A stretch of 64,000 nucleotides of DNA, from assembly GCA_017623505.1 (NCBI GenBank), contig JAGAOZ010000014.1, forward strand, positions 120,427 to 184,426, given 5' to 3'. A program made the position numbers and the translations under genes. Below, in pieces: positions 26,190 to 35,153 of this stretch. The first letter of the stretch is position 1. Each line of letters begins with the position of its first letter. The notes under the pieces are model-generated. The model saw only the letters and a list, made by a program, of their open reading frames with translations. It ran no database searches and was not told the origin of the DNA. The DNA is from Alistipes sp. Lineage in GTDB: Bacteria; Bacteroidota; Bacteroidia; Bacteroidales; Rikenellaceae.

Positions 26190-26792
26190 CTACTTCTTAC
26201 CCTTAGGCGCAAGAATCATATTCATCTTCTTACCGTCGAGCTTAGGCATAAGTTCTACCTTAGCAATCTCCTCCAAATCGGTGGCGAAACGCAACAGCAG
26301 AATCTCTCCCTGCTCCTTGAAGACGATAGAACGTCCGCGGAAGAAGACCGAAGCCTTGACTTTGGCTCCCTCCTTGATGAAGTTCTCGGCGTGCTTGAGC
26401 TTGAAGTTATAATCGTGGTCGTCGGTCTGTGGACCAAAACGAATCTCCTTGATGACAACCTTAACCTGCTTTGCCTTAATCTCCTTAGCCTTACGCTTCT
26501 GCTGATAGAGGAACTTCTGATAGTCAGCAATACGACATACAGGAGGCTCCGCCTTAGGCGAAATCTCAATCAAATCGAGGTTCATCTCGTCAGCCATCTC
26601 CAACGCCTTACGGATAGGAACAACCAAGTTAGGCTCGACATTCTCGCCTACAAGGCGCACCATAGGTGCCGTAATCTCGTCGTTGATACGGTTGGGATTC
26701 TCTTTCTCTTGTCTGCCACGAGCGCCTTGCTGTGGAGGACGGTTTCCTCCGCCCATAGGACGTGGAGGAAATGGTTTTTGTGTAATTGCCAA
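26190..26792 (-). CDS. infC: Translation initiation factor IF-3
   Basis: 200 residues. The conserved body starts at [15 protein letters not shown] (about 34-48), with the IF3 N-domain, linker helix rich in K/R ([14 protein letters not shown]) and C-domain ([17 protein letters not shown]). IF-3 proofreads initiator tRNA and keeps 30S subunits free. A Pro/Gly/Gln-rich N-terminal extension of about 30 residues ([20 protein letters not shown]) is longer than in E. coli. It lies 20 nt after thrS. The start is ATG here rather than the AUU used for autoregulation in enterics. Confidence 0.96.
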   Translation of the reverse strand: MAITQKPFPPRPMGGGNRPPQQGARGRQEKENPNRINDEITAPMVRLVGENVEPNLVVPIRKALEMADEMNLDLIEISPKAEPPVCRIADYQKFLYQQKRKAKEIKAKQVKVVIKEIRFGPQTDDHDYNFKLKHAENFIKEGAKVKASVFFRGRSIVFKEQGEILLLRFATDLEEIAKVELMPKLDGKKMNMILAPKGKK

Positions 26793-26812
26793 ATTAGTAA
26801 AGTTTAAGTTAA

Positions 26813-28753
26813 TTATTTGTTTGCGTCAATCTCAGCCTGAACCTTCTCGGCAACGTGCGCAGCAAACTCGACAACGCTCATTGAGCCCTTGTCACCCTCG
26901 CCCTGAACACGTACCGACACCTTGCCCTCGGCCTCCTCCTTCTCGCCTACGATAAGCAAGAATGGGATACGCTTAAGCTCGTTATCACGAATCTTACGAC
27001 CAATCTTCTCGTTACGCTCGTCCACGTGAACACGTACATCCTTCAATGAGAGCTCACGCGCTACCTGCTGTGCGTAGTCGTTATACTTCTCCGAGATAGG
27101 CAGAACAACAGCCTGGTCCGGAGTGAGCCACAATGGGAACTTACCCGCAGTATGCTCCAAAAGTACTGCCACGAAACGCTCCATAGAGCCAAATGGCGCA
27201 CGGTGAATCATAATTGGACGGTGGAGCTTGTCGTCTGCACCCTTATAAGTCAAATCGAAACGCTCAGGAAGGTTATAATCCACTTGGATAGTACCCAACT
27301 GCCAGCTACGGCCCAGCGCATCCTTAACCATAAAGTCGAGCTTAGGACCATAGAACGCAGCCTCGCCCAACTCAACGGTGGTCTTCAGACCCTTCTCCTC
27401 GCAAGCCTTGATGATAGCAGACTCCGCCTTCTCCCAATTCTCGTCGGTACCGATATACTTCTCTCTGTTCTCAGGGTCACGCAACGAAATCTGTGCTGTA
27501 TAGTTGTCGAACTTCAGCGTACGGAAGATATAGAGCACGATGTCGATAACCTTCTCGAACTCCTCCAACAGCTGGTCGGGACGTACGAAGAGGTGAGCAT
27601 CATCCTGGGTAAAGCTACGTACACGTGTCAAGCCGTGCAACTCGCCCGACTGCTCGTAACGATATACTGTACCAAACTCAGCCAAACGAACAGGCAAGTC
27701 CTTATATGAACGTGGCTTAGAGCGGAAAATCTCGCAGTGGTGAGGACAGTTCATAGGCTTCAACAGATACTCCTCGCCCTCGAATGGGGTATGGATAGGC
27801 TGGAATGAGTCCTTGCCATACTTTGCATAGTGGCCCGAGGTCACGTACAAATCCTTATTTCCGATATGTGGGGTGATGACCTGCAAGTAGCCATACTCCT
27901 TCTGAATCTGGCGCAAGAAACGCTCCAGACGGTCACGCAACTCTGCTCCCTTAGGCAACCACATAGGCAAGCCCTGGCCCACGCGCTGTGAGAACATAAA
28001 GAGCTCCAAATCCTTACCCAACTTACGGTGGTCGCGCTTCTTAGCCTCCTCCAACATAGCCAAATACTCGTCGAGCATAGACTTCTTAGGGAATGAGATA
28101 CCATAGATACGGGTCAGCATCTTGTTATTCTCGTTACCACGCCAATAAGCACCTGCAACAGAGGTGAGCTTCACAGCCTTGATAACGCCTGTGTTAGGGA
28201 TATGTGGACCACGACATAGGTCGGTAAAGTTACCGTTGGTATAGAACGAGATTGTTCCATCCTCCAAATCCTGTATCAACTCCACCTTGTACTGGTCTTG
28301 CTTCTCGGTAAAGGTCTTCAAAGCCTCCTGCTTCGAAACCTCGGTGCGGATGAGCTCCTCCTTCTGACGAGCAAGCTCCATCATCTTGTTCTCGATAGCG
28401 GGGATATCCGACTCGGTGATGCTGACAGGAGAATCTACGTCGTAGTAAAAACCATTGTCAATAGCGGGGCCGATACCGAACTTAATACCTGGGTAGAGCG
28501 CCTCCAAGGCCTCCGCCAACAGGTGCGAAGAGGTGTGCCAGAAGGCGTGCTTGCCCTCGGCGTCGTCCCACTTGTAAAACTTAATTGAGGCATCCTCATT
28601 GATGGCACGATTCAAATCAACGGTCGCGCCGTTTACGCCAGCAGCGAGTGAGTCGGCAGCTAAACGAGGGCTGATACTCTCTGCTACTTGGTAAGCCGTA
28701 GTTCCTTTGGCAAACTCTCTTACACTGCCATCAGGAAAAGTAATTTTAATCAT
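26813..28753 (-). CDS. thrS: Threonyl-tRNA synthetase
   Basis: Class II aminoacyl-tRNA synthetase, 646 residues. The TGS domain (about 1-62), the HxxxH editing domain ([11 protein letters not shown], about 73-83), and the catalytic core with motif 2 ([13 protein letters not shown]) and the zinc ligands ([20 protein letters not shown]) are visible, then the anticodon-binding domain. All key residues are present. Followed directly by infC, the usual order. Confidence 0.98.
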   Translation of the reverse strand: MIKITFPDGSVREFAKGTTAYQVAESISPRLAADSLAAGVNGATVDLNRAINEDASIKFYKWDDAEGKHAFWHTSSHLLAEALEALYPGIKFGIGPAIDNGFYYDVDSPVSITESDIPAIENKMMELARQKEELIRTEVSKQEALKTFTEKQDQYKVELIQDLEDGTISFYTNGNFTDLCRGPHIPNTGVIKAVKLTSVAGAYWRGNENNKMLTRIYGISFPKKSMLDEYLAMLEEAKKRDHRKLGKDLELFMFSQRVGQGLPMWLPKGAELRDRLERFLRQIQKEYGYLQVITPHIGNKDLYVTSGHYAKYGKDSFQPIHTPFEGEEYLLKPMNCPHHCEIFRSKPRSYKDLPVRLAEFGTVYRYEQSGELHGLTRVRSFTQDDAHLFVRPDQLLEEFEKVIDIVLYIFRTLKFDNYTAQISLRDPENREKYIGTDENWEKAESAIIKACEEKGLKTTVELGEAAFYGPKLDFMVKDALGRSWQLGTIQVDYNLPERFDLTYKGADDKLHRPIMIHRAPFGSMERFVAVLLEHTAGKFPLWLTPDQAVVLPISEKYNDYAQQVARELSLKDVRVHVDERNEKIGRKIRDNELKRIPFLLIVGEKEEAEGKVSVRVQGEGDKGSMSVVEFAAHVAEKVQAEIDANK

Positions 28754-28850
28754 AGTGTTTTATATAGTTTTTTTAGTTTGAGGTCATCCCCGCTTCCACA
28801 ATTACGAGACGGAATACAAGGATTTTCCTCTGTATAATTAATTCCAATTC

Positions 28851-29951
28851 TTACTCCTCTATCTCCGGCAGCTTCAAATCCTTAATCGACACATCGCGAC
28901 CCTTATCGCGCTCGAAGCGTTGCAGAGGGTTGGCGGTCCACTTCTCCCAAGCCTCACGGTTGCGGATAATATCTATCGCCGCATATATCGCATTACGCAT
29001 AGACTGCGCATCGGCCTGCGCCTTACCTGCTATGTCGAACGCTGTACCGTGGTCGGGCGAGGTGCGCACCACACTCAATCCCGCTGTAAAGTTCACACCA
29101 TCAGGCGACAAGGTCTTAAACGGAGTGAGTCCCTGGTCGTGATACATAGCAAGCACCGCATCGTACTTCGTGTACGCTCCGCTGGCAAACAACCCGTCGG
29201 CAGGGAATGGTCCAAAGGCCAAAACACCCGCCTGGAAAGCCTCCTCGATAGCCGGCTTGATAATCTCCTGCTCCTCCGTGCCGAGCATACCGCCCTCGCC
29301 CGCGTGAGGATTCAAAGCCAAGACCGCAATACGTGGCTCAACAACACCGAAATCCTGCTTCAGAGTCTGACGCAGCGTGTTCAGCGAAGCGACAATCTTC
29401 TCCTTAGAGAGCGACTTGGCAACCTCCGAAACGGGGATATGGATAGTCTGCAAACCTACACGTAGACGCTCACTACACATAATCATCATAGGCTCACCCT
29501 CAGCATGTGCTGCGATGAACTCGGTGTGGCCCGTAAACGAGAAACGCTCACTCTGTGCCATCTCCTTATCTATCGGAGCGGTAACCAAAGCGTCCAACTC
29601 GCCCGCCTCCAAATCCTTAACAGCACGCTCCAGAGCCTCAACAGCCGCAGCTCCTGCCTCCTTCATTGGCTCGCCCGGCTTGATGACTGACGGAGTGCCA
29701 CACTCCACCAAATTGACCTTACCACGACGCGCCTCACGTGCCGAGCCGACAAGGTTAAACTGCACACGACCACACTCCTCGTCAAGGGTTGCAGCGTAGT
29801 GCTTCGCCACCGTCTGCGAGCCATAGACCACAGGGGTAAAAAGCTCCGCCATACGGCTGTCGCCCAACGTACGGAGGATAACCTCCCAGCCTACGCCGTT
29901 AGTGTCACCTTGCGAGATTCCTATCTTAAATTTATAATCTGACATAATCAC
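28851..29951 (-). CDS. pdxA: 4-hydroxythreonine-4-phosphate dehydrogenase PdxA
   Basis: NAD-dependent enzyme of the DXP-dependent pyridoxal phosphate pathway. 366 residues with GISQGDTNGVGWEVI at the N-terminus and the three metal-ligand histidine regions: GHTEFIAAH, ALNPHAGEGG and MYHDQGLTPFK. Met3 (MSDYKF) may be the real start. The gene appears to have its own promoter at 29993-30000 with a palindrome in the leader. Confidence 0.96.
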   Translation of the reverse strand: MIMSDYKFKIGISQGDTNGVGWEVILRTLGDSRMAELFTPVVYGSQTVAKHYAATLDEECGRVQFNLVGSAREARRGKVNLVECGTPSVIKPGEPMKEAGAAAVEALERAVKDLEAGELDALVTAPIDKEMAQSERFSFTGHTEFIAAHAEGEPMMIMCSERLRVGLQTIHIPVSEVAKSLSKEKIVASLNTLRQTLKQDFGVVEPRIAVLALNPHAGEGGMLGTEEQEIIKPAIEEAFQAGVLAFGPFPADGLFASGAYTKYDAVLAMYHDQGLTPFKTLSPDGVNFTAGLSVVRTSPDHGTAFDIAGKAQADAQSMRNAIYAAIDIIRNREAWEKWTANPLQRFERDKGRDVSIKDLKLPEIEE

Positions 29952-29965
29952 TTTTGTTGTTCAAT

Positions 29966-30000
29966 GTGGCTAATAGCCACTATTTCAAATAGCAAATATA
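29966..30000 (-). promoter_or_regulatory. pdxA -7 box and leader palindrome
   Basis: TATATTTG on the minus strand (30000-29993) fits TAnnTTTG. Just downstream, at 29966-29980, is a perfect 15-nt palindrome GTGGCTA-A-TAGCCAC, close enough to the start to be an operator or leader hairpin. No -33 match at good spacing. Confidence 0.45.
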
Positions 30001-30052
30001 CTAATAATTTCCAATTATTAGCCATTTCTACGAGATGTTGGGACGATTTTGT

Positions 30053-30096
30053 CAAAAAAAAATCCCCGACAAGGATTTCGCGCCTCGTCGGGAATA
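30053..30096 (-). terminator. Terminator of the methyltransferase-TIR-TPR operon
   Basis: On the minus strand TCCCGACGAGG pairs with CCTTGTCGGGGA, and a run of about eight T follows. Lies 80-120 nt after the TPR gene stop. Confidence 0.85.
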
Positions 30097-30176
30097 AGAG
30101 TTTTATGCAAAAATTATTCCGTATTCTACTTTATGTTTTATCAAAATCAAGAGGAGATATGAGTGCTCAAAGTAGG

Positions 30177-30812
30177 CTATTTCTTCTCTGATTTTATCTT
30201 GGCAATAAGGCTCCGGACCTCCTCAGTATCGGGGTGTCTCTTGCCCAAGAATTTTTCACGAATAGCCAACGCTTTATTACTATACCATAATGCCGGATCC
30301 CACTCGCCTTTAATATCGTAAATAACGCCGAGATAGCTATATACAGTCGCAGTATCGAGAGCCCCCACACCTAAGCTCTGCTCACAAGCCGTCTTTGCCT
30401 TATGATAGAACCATAAAGCCCCATCATAATCATACAACGCCTTGCAAGTCAAGCCTAAATTGGTATACAAAGTAGCGGTTTGGGCACTCTCTACGCCATA
30501 TTTCTGCTCGAAAGGAAGCAGTGCCCTTTGGTAATAGTCCAAAGCCTTGTCATACTCTTCCTGAGCGTAGTATACGGTTCCAATGTTACTATACAGCGCA
30601 GCTGTTTTGTCACTATCTTCACCCAACATCTTTTCAAAAATTGGCAAAGCCTTAAAATAAAGCTCCAAAGCCTTATCGAACTCACCCTGACGCAGATAAT
30701 CATTTGCTTTATTACAATTGTTACGCGCTGGAATGATTATTACACGAATCCGTATTACATAAATCACAAAAAGGAGAGCAACTAGCCCCAAAATCAACCA
30801 TAAAATATTCAT
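30177..30812 (-). CDS. Membrane-anchored TPR protein
   Basis: 211 residues: an N-terminal membrane span (about 3-23), then four or so TPR units of about 42 residues of the kinesin-light-chain type (ALYSNIGTVYYAQEEYDKAL, TLYTNLGLTCKALYDYDGAL, TVYSYLGVIYDIKGEWDPAL). TPRs mediate protein-protein contacts; the partner here may be the TIR protein encoded 25 nt upstream. No enzymatic domain. Ends before a strong terminator. Confidence 0.85.
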   Translation of the reverse strand: MNILWLILGLVALLFVIYVIRIRVIIIPARNNCNKANDYLRQGEFDKALELYFKALPIFEKMLGEDSDKTAALYSNIGTVYYAQEEYDKALDYYQRALLPFEQKYGVESAQTATLYTNLGLTCKALYDYDGALWFYHKAKTACEQSLGVGALDTATVYSYLGVIYDIKGEWDPALWYSNKALAIREKFLGKRHPDTEEVRSLIAKIKSEKK

Positions 30813-30837
30813 CTGACATCAAAATTTAATATTATAA

Positions 30838-31983
30838 TTATTTTTCTGCACGAATTATGGCAGCAGAGGATGATGCAGGGTTAGGGGTTACAGACTCTGT
30901 TACCAACCTCACATCTTCACTATGGATTGTGTATCGCTCGGCCTGACGCTCCAGCGGGATATTAAACTGCGCCTCGCCATCCTGATTAGTCACAGCCTCG
31001 ACACCTGCCACAGATAGACGGCAGCCTACTATCGGTTTGTCCTGCGTATCGAGGAGCTTACACTTCACGCTGCCATAGCACAACGTATCTCGCTCAATGG
31101 GGAGTGTCATCTGCTCGGCAAGCCTTACATCGCACTGCTCTTCGCGATAATCGGCGTTGTTATCCCTGAAACGTAACGTCACCTGCTCGCCCAACATATT
31201 ACGCGGTATATTGGGGAAGATAACAACATCGTCCAACGACGAAACAGCCTTACGCAACGTATCGTTGGGTAGGTACAAGACCACCTCGCCGTCACTCAGC
31301 TCAGGCAGGCTCTCGTTATGCGCCGTCACCTCATCAAGCCTCACACTTACATCCATAGGTCGCTGCCACAGCAAAGCTCCGGCGACAGCCGCACAGACGC
31401 CCAAAATCAGAAGCACCAACAAGAGAATCTGCATAATCGTCTGACGGCGATGACGATGCCAGATAGAGTCAAACTCAACATTCAAAAGCTTACTGATAAG
31501 CTGGATATATGCTCGCTCACGATTAAGGTAACTCCAGCGATATGTGCGCTCGTGGATGTTAGCCCCCAAAATCTCAGGCATATCCAACTCCTTCACCACA
31601 GGGTGGAAGCACTCGGTTTCCTCGTCGCCACTATGAGGGATGCCATCAACGATGAAGAAGTGAATCCTATCTGCTCGACCTAACTCATAAAAGTAGCGTA
31701 TCTCGCGTCCCACCCAATTTGACTTTGCCGAGTTGGGCGAACAGATAACCACCAAGTGCTGCGAATCCCGCAGACGGCTCTCTATCTCCTCGTCAAGTGG
31801 TCCGGGCTGGATATCGGTTGGAGCGAAGAACGTGGGGCGCATAGGTTTGCGTTCCCAACCTCTCTCGCTGCAAATCACCGAAGGCATCTTAAAACTCTCA
31901 AGACGATTCTGCAGCCTCATTCCCCACTTTATATCCTTGGAGTTGAAGCTGATAAAGGCGAAATATTTGTATTGCTCTGCCAT
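30838..31983 (-). CDS. TIR-domain membrane protein with carboxypeptidase-like regulatory domain
   Basis: 381 residues. Residues 1-165 look like a bacterial TIR domain: FAFISFNSKD (box 1, about 8-17), FFAPTDIQPGPLDEEIESRL, HLVVICSPNSAKSNWVGREIRYF. Glu94 sits where the catalytic Glu of TIR NADases is expected. A membrane span (183-206) follows, then an extracytoplasmic part ending in a beta-sandwich of the carboxypeptidase-regulatory type (SVKCKLLDTQDKPIVGCRLS, about 304-323). TIR proteins act in NAD cleavage for defence or as scaffolds; which applies here is unknown. Starts 11 nt after the methyltransferase gene. Confidence 0.8.
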   Translation of the reverse strand: MAEQYKYFAFISFNSKDIKWGMRLQNRLESFKMPSVICSERGWERKPMRPTFFAPTDIQPGPLDEEIESRLRDSQHLVVICSPNSAKSNWVGREIRYFYELGRADRIHFFIVDGIPHSGDEETECFHPVVKELDMPEILGANIHERTYRWSYLNRERAYIQLISKLLNVEFDSIWHRHRRQTIMQILLLVLLILGVCAAVAGALLWQRPMDVSVRLDEVTAHNESLPELSDGEVVLYLPNDTLRKAVSSLDDVVIFPNIPRNMLGEQVTLRFRDNNADYREEQCDVRLAEQMTLPIERDTLCYGSVKCKLLDTQDKPIVGCRLSVAGVEAVTNQDGEAQFNIPLERQAERYTIHSEDVRLVTESVTPNPASSSAAIIRAEK

Positions 31984-31994
31984 TGGTTAGAGGG

Positions 31995-32738
31995 TTAGTG
32001 TTTGGTCATTCTACGACGGAACTCGGCACAGATGATACCCGTAGCCATAGCGACATTCAGCGACTCGGAGCCTTGACGGTCGGCCGGATAGGCGGGGATG
32101 AGCAGGCGGTGTGAGAAATGACGCTGACACGCCTCGCCAACACCCTGGCCCTCGTTACCCATAACAATCACACCTCGTGGCTCAAACTCCGAGCTATAGA
32201 GATTCTCGCCATCGAGCATCGTGCCGTAGATAGGGGTGCCCTCGGCGGCGGTGCGCTCCAAAAGGGCGGCAAGGTCTACATAATGTACCCTCACGCGCAA
32301 AATAGCACCCATCGTAGCCTGCACGACCTTCGGATTGAAGCAGTCGGCACACTCCTCGGAGCAGAAGACATCCTCCACGCCAAACCAATCGGCAAGGCGG
32401 ATTATCGTACCCATATTACCCGGATTCTGCACGCCATCCAACGCCAACGACAACCGCTTGGCATCGGCTGTGGCAGGGACTTGCCAACGTGGTTTCTCCA
32501 CAACAGCTATGCACTGCGACGCACTCTTGAGCTGTGAGAGGCGTTCCATCTCCTTACTGCTGACTATCTCGGCGCAACCTCCAAAGTCGTTGCGCAGAGA
32601 GTAAATCTTGCGTATAGGGAGTTGCGAAGCAAGTATCTCGCTAATGAGTTTCTCGCCCTCGGCAAGAAAGAGCCCCTCGGCGTCACGCGTCCGCTTATCG
32701 GCAAGAGAGCGGACAAATTGTATCTCAGCTTTAGTCAT
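31995..32738 (-). CDS. TrmH/SpoU family RNA 2'-O-methyltransferase
   Basis: 247 residues of the SPOUT (knotted) superfamily. The N-terminal substrate-binding part (LAEGEKLISEIL) is followed by the three SpoU motifs: DGVQNPGNMGTIIR (about 101-114), GNEGQGVG, and IPAYPADRQGSESLNVAMA. It uses SAM to methylate a ribose in rRNA or tRNA; the exact site cannot be told. First gene of an operon with the TIR and TPR genes. Confidence 0.93.
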   Translation of the reverse strand: MTKAEIQFVRSLADKRTRDAEGLFLAEGEKLISEILASQLPIRKIYSLRNDFGGCAEIVSSKEMERLSQLKSASQCIAVVEKPRWQVPATADAKRLSLALDGVQNPGNMGTIIRLADWFGVEDVFCSEECADCFNPKVVQATMGAILRVRVHYVDLAALLERTAAEGTPIYGTMLDGENLYSSEFEPRGVIVMGNEGQGVGEACQRHFSHRLLIPAYPADRQGSESLNVAMATGIICAEFRRRMTKH

Positions 32739-32757
32739 CTATGGTAGAATTATATTA

Positions 32758-32787
32758 CAAAGTTAGCAAAAAAAACACTCCGACAAA
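32758..32787 (-). promoter_or_regulatory. Promoter of the methyltransferase-TIR-TPR operon
   Basis: Minus strand TTTTG (32788-32784), 18 nt, TAACTTTG (32765-32758), 20 nt before the ATG. The -33 element lies inside the loop of the preceding terminator hairpin. Confidence 0.6.
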
Positions 32788-32801
32788 ATTTATCGGAGTG
32801 C
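32768..32801 (-). terminator. Terminator of the GH3 gene
   Basis: CACTCCGA pairs with TCGGAGTG around a 9-nt loop (32800-32776 on the minus strand) and is followed by eight T. Lies just after the GH3 stop at 32826. Confidence 0.85.
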
Positions 32802-32825
32802 TTAGTATTGTTGGGGATTGATTTC

Positions 32826-35051
32826 CTACTTGAGTGAGAAATCAACGGTATAGAGAATATCCTCAGCCGAAGTGGCGATGTAAGCTGTAAACTCGCCCTT
32901 CTCAGATACCCACTCATGCTTCTTGTCATCGAAGAACTTCAAATCCTCCTCGGTGATGGTCAGCTCGGCAACGCCGCTCTGGCCAGCCTCCAAATGAAGC
33001 TTCGCAAAATCCTTAAGTTCCTTCACAGGGCGTGGCAGGTATGACTCCTTGTCGCCTATGTAGAGCTGTACGACCTCTGCACCCTCGCGCTTACCCGTGT
33101 TACGAACCTCGCACTTGATGGTAATCTTACCATTGCCACCCTGCTTGATAGCGGTCTTGCTAACCTCTGGCTCGCCAACCTCAAAGGTGGTATAGCTCAA
33201 TCCGTGACCAAATGGGAAGAGAGCCTTCAGCTGCTGCTTATCTGCCCAGCGGTAGCCTACGAAGATACCCTCGGTGTAGTGTACATCCTTAGCACCCGGC
33301 CACTCGCCAACAGAGTGTGCTGAGTTATCCTCCAAGCGTACAGGGAAGGTGAATGGGAGGTGGCCCGAAGGATTAACCTCGCCAAAGATAACCTGCGCCA
33401 AAGCATTTCCAGACTCTGAGCCGAGGAACCAACCCTGCATAATAGATGGTACCTTCTCAACCCAAGGCATAGCAACTGCGTTACCAGAGATATTTACCAC
33501 AACAAGGTTCTTGTTAGCGGCAACCAAAGCCTCGATAACCTCATTCTGACCGTATGGCAGAGCATACTCCGAGCGGTCTGCGCCCTCGCAATCCTGGCCC
33601 TCTTTCTTATTCAGACCACCGAAGAAGAGTACAACGTCAGCCTTCTTGGCAGCTGCAACAGCGTCAGCGATAAGCTGCTCGGCAGAGCGGCTCTCGCTCA
33701 AATCCTGGCCCGACTTCACGCCATTATACTCGCCTGTAACGTCGCCCACATAACCGCGCTCGTAGACAACCTTTGCCTTGTCGCCTACATAGCGCTGAAT
33801 ACCCTCCAGAGGAGTGTACTCCTTGAGTACCTTGAGTGATGAAGAGCCACCACCTACGGTCATCATCTTAATAGCGTTCTCACCCACAACAAGGATGGTC
33901 TTTGCCTTAGCCAAATCCACAGGCAACACGTCGCCCTCGTTCTTAAGCAAGACAACACCCTCGCCCGCGATATCGCGTGCAGCCTGCAAGTGTGCCTCGG
34001 TATTCATTGAGCCAAAAGGCTTACGTGTGTTCATCGCTGTACGGAAGATAAGACGCAAAACGCGACGTACCTTGTCGTCAAGCTCCTTGGTTGTAAGCTC
34101 GCCATTCTCGATAGCCTTCATATAAGGGACTGCCATATGATACATATCGTAAGCATTGCTTGCACCCCAATTAAGACCATTGGTCCATGAGCCAAACTCC
34201 ATATCCAAGCCGTGCAAGGCAGCCTCACGTGTGTCGTGCACACCGCCCCAATCTGAGAGAGCTACGCCATCGAAGCCCCACTCGCCCTTCAAAATATCAT
34301 TCAACAGATACTGATTGTGGCAGCAATGCTGGCCCTTATAGCGGTTATACGCAGGCATAATAGCCCAAGCACCACCCTCCTGAACTGCCGCCTTGAATGC
34401 CGGCAGGTAAATCTCATACAACGCACGGTCATCAACCACAACATTCACTCCGTGACGCTCAATCTCCTGATTGTTCAGCGCAAAGTGCTTAACACACGCT
34501 GCAACACCATTCTTCTGCACGTTCTGAATGTAAGGAACGACCATCTTAGATGCCAGGAGTGGGTCCTCGCCCATATACTCGAAGTTACGGCCATTCATCG
34601 GTGTACGATAGATGTTTACGCCCGGACCGAGCAACACATCCTTCTCACGATAGCGAGCCTCCTCGCCGATAGCCATACCATACTTTGCCGACATCTCAGG
34701 ATTCCACGTCGCAGCCAAACAAGTCAGAGCAGGGAATGCGGTACAAGAGTCGTTGGTCCACTTCGCCTGGTCCCACTCGTCCCACATAACCTCCGGACGG
34801 ATACCGTGAGGGCCGTCGGTGCACCACACCTCAGGAATACCCAGACGCTCCACGCCTGCCGATGAGAACTTCGACTGTGCGTGAATCAAATCAATCTTCT
34901 CGCGCAAAGTCAGACGCTGCAACGCATCCTCGACACGCTCCTCCAGAGGAGCATCCTCGTTCAGATATACGGGCAGCTCCGCCTGCTGTGGCACGGTAGC
35001 GCATCCTACGGCAAAGAGAGCCGCAGCAAATAAGAGTTTCTTAAGTTTCAT
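32826..35051 (-). CDS. Glycoside hydrolase family 3 beta-glucosidase, lipoprotein
   Basis: 741 residues with a lipoprotein signal (lipobox AVGC, Cys17). A GH3 N-domain carries KHFALNNQE and the nucleophile Asp in GVALSDWGG (about 268); the GH3 C-domain (VLLKNEGDVLP onward) and a C-terminal fibronectin-III-like domain (EVRNTGKREGAEVVQLY) follow. It should release glucose from beta-gluco-oligosaccharides in the periplasm or at the outer membrane. It is the last gene of the polysaccharide locus; the 102-nt gap before it has a TAACTTTG box (35121-35114), so it may also have its own promoter. Confidence 0.93.
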   Translation of the reverse strand: MKLKKLLFAAALFAVGCATVPQQAELPVYLNEDAPLEERVEDALQRLTLREKIDLIHAQSKFSSAGVERLGIPEVWCTDGPHGIRPEVMWDEWDQAKWTNDSCTAFPALTCLAATWNPEMSAKYGMAIGEEARYREKDVLLGPGVNIYRTPMNGRNFEYMGEDPLLASKMVVPYIQNVQKNGVAACVKHFALNNQEIERHGVNVVVDDRALYEIYLPAFKAAVQEGGAWAIMPAYNRYKGQHCCHNQYLLNDILKGEWGFDGVALSDWGGVHDTREAALHGLDMEFGSWTNGLNWGASNAYDMYHMAVPYMKAIENGELTTKELDDKVRRVLRLIFRTAMNTRKPFGSMNTEAHLQAARDIAGEGVVLLKNEGDVLPVDLAKAKTILVVGENAIKMMTVGGGSSSLKVLKEYTPLEGIQRYVGDKAKVVYERGYVGDVTGEYNGVKSGQDLSESRSAEQLIADAVAAAKKADVVLFFGGLNKKEGQDCEGADRSEYALPYGQNEVIEALVAANKNLVVVNISGNAVAMPWVEKVPSIMQGWFLGSESGNALAQVIFGEVNPSGHLPFTFPVRLEDNSAHSVGEWPGAKDVHYTEGIFVGYRWADKQQLKALFPFGHGLSYTTFEVGEPEVSKTAIKQGGNGKITIKCEVRNTGKREGAEVVQLYIGDKESYLPRPVKELKDFAKLHLEAGQSGVAELTITEEDLKFFDDKKHEWVSEKGEFTAYIATSAEDILYTVDFSLK

Positions 35052-35113
35052 AGTTATTTCTGTTTATAGTGTTTGCTATACAATGCGGGGCGTGTCTTTA
35101 GCGGCACGCCCCA

Positions 35114-35121
35114 CAAAGTTA
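35114..35121 (-). promoter_or_regulatory. Putative -7 box for the GH3 gene
   Basis: TAACTTTG on the minus strand, 62 nt before the ATG; a short hairpin (TTTCTC/GAGAAA) lies just upstream. No clear -33. Confidence 0.4.
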
Positions 35122-35153
35122 GGCATTTTTCTCTAAAAGAGAAACTTATATTA

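Noticed and set aside
30053-30191. Small plus-strand frame downstream of pdxA
   Set aside because: It spans a strong terminator hairpin and has no coding features.
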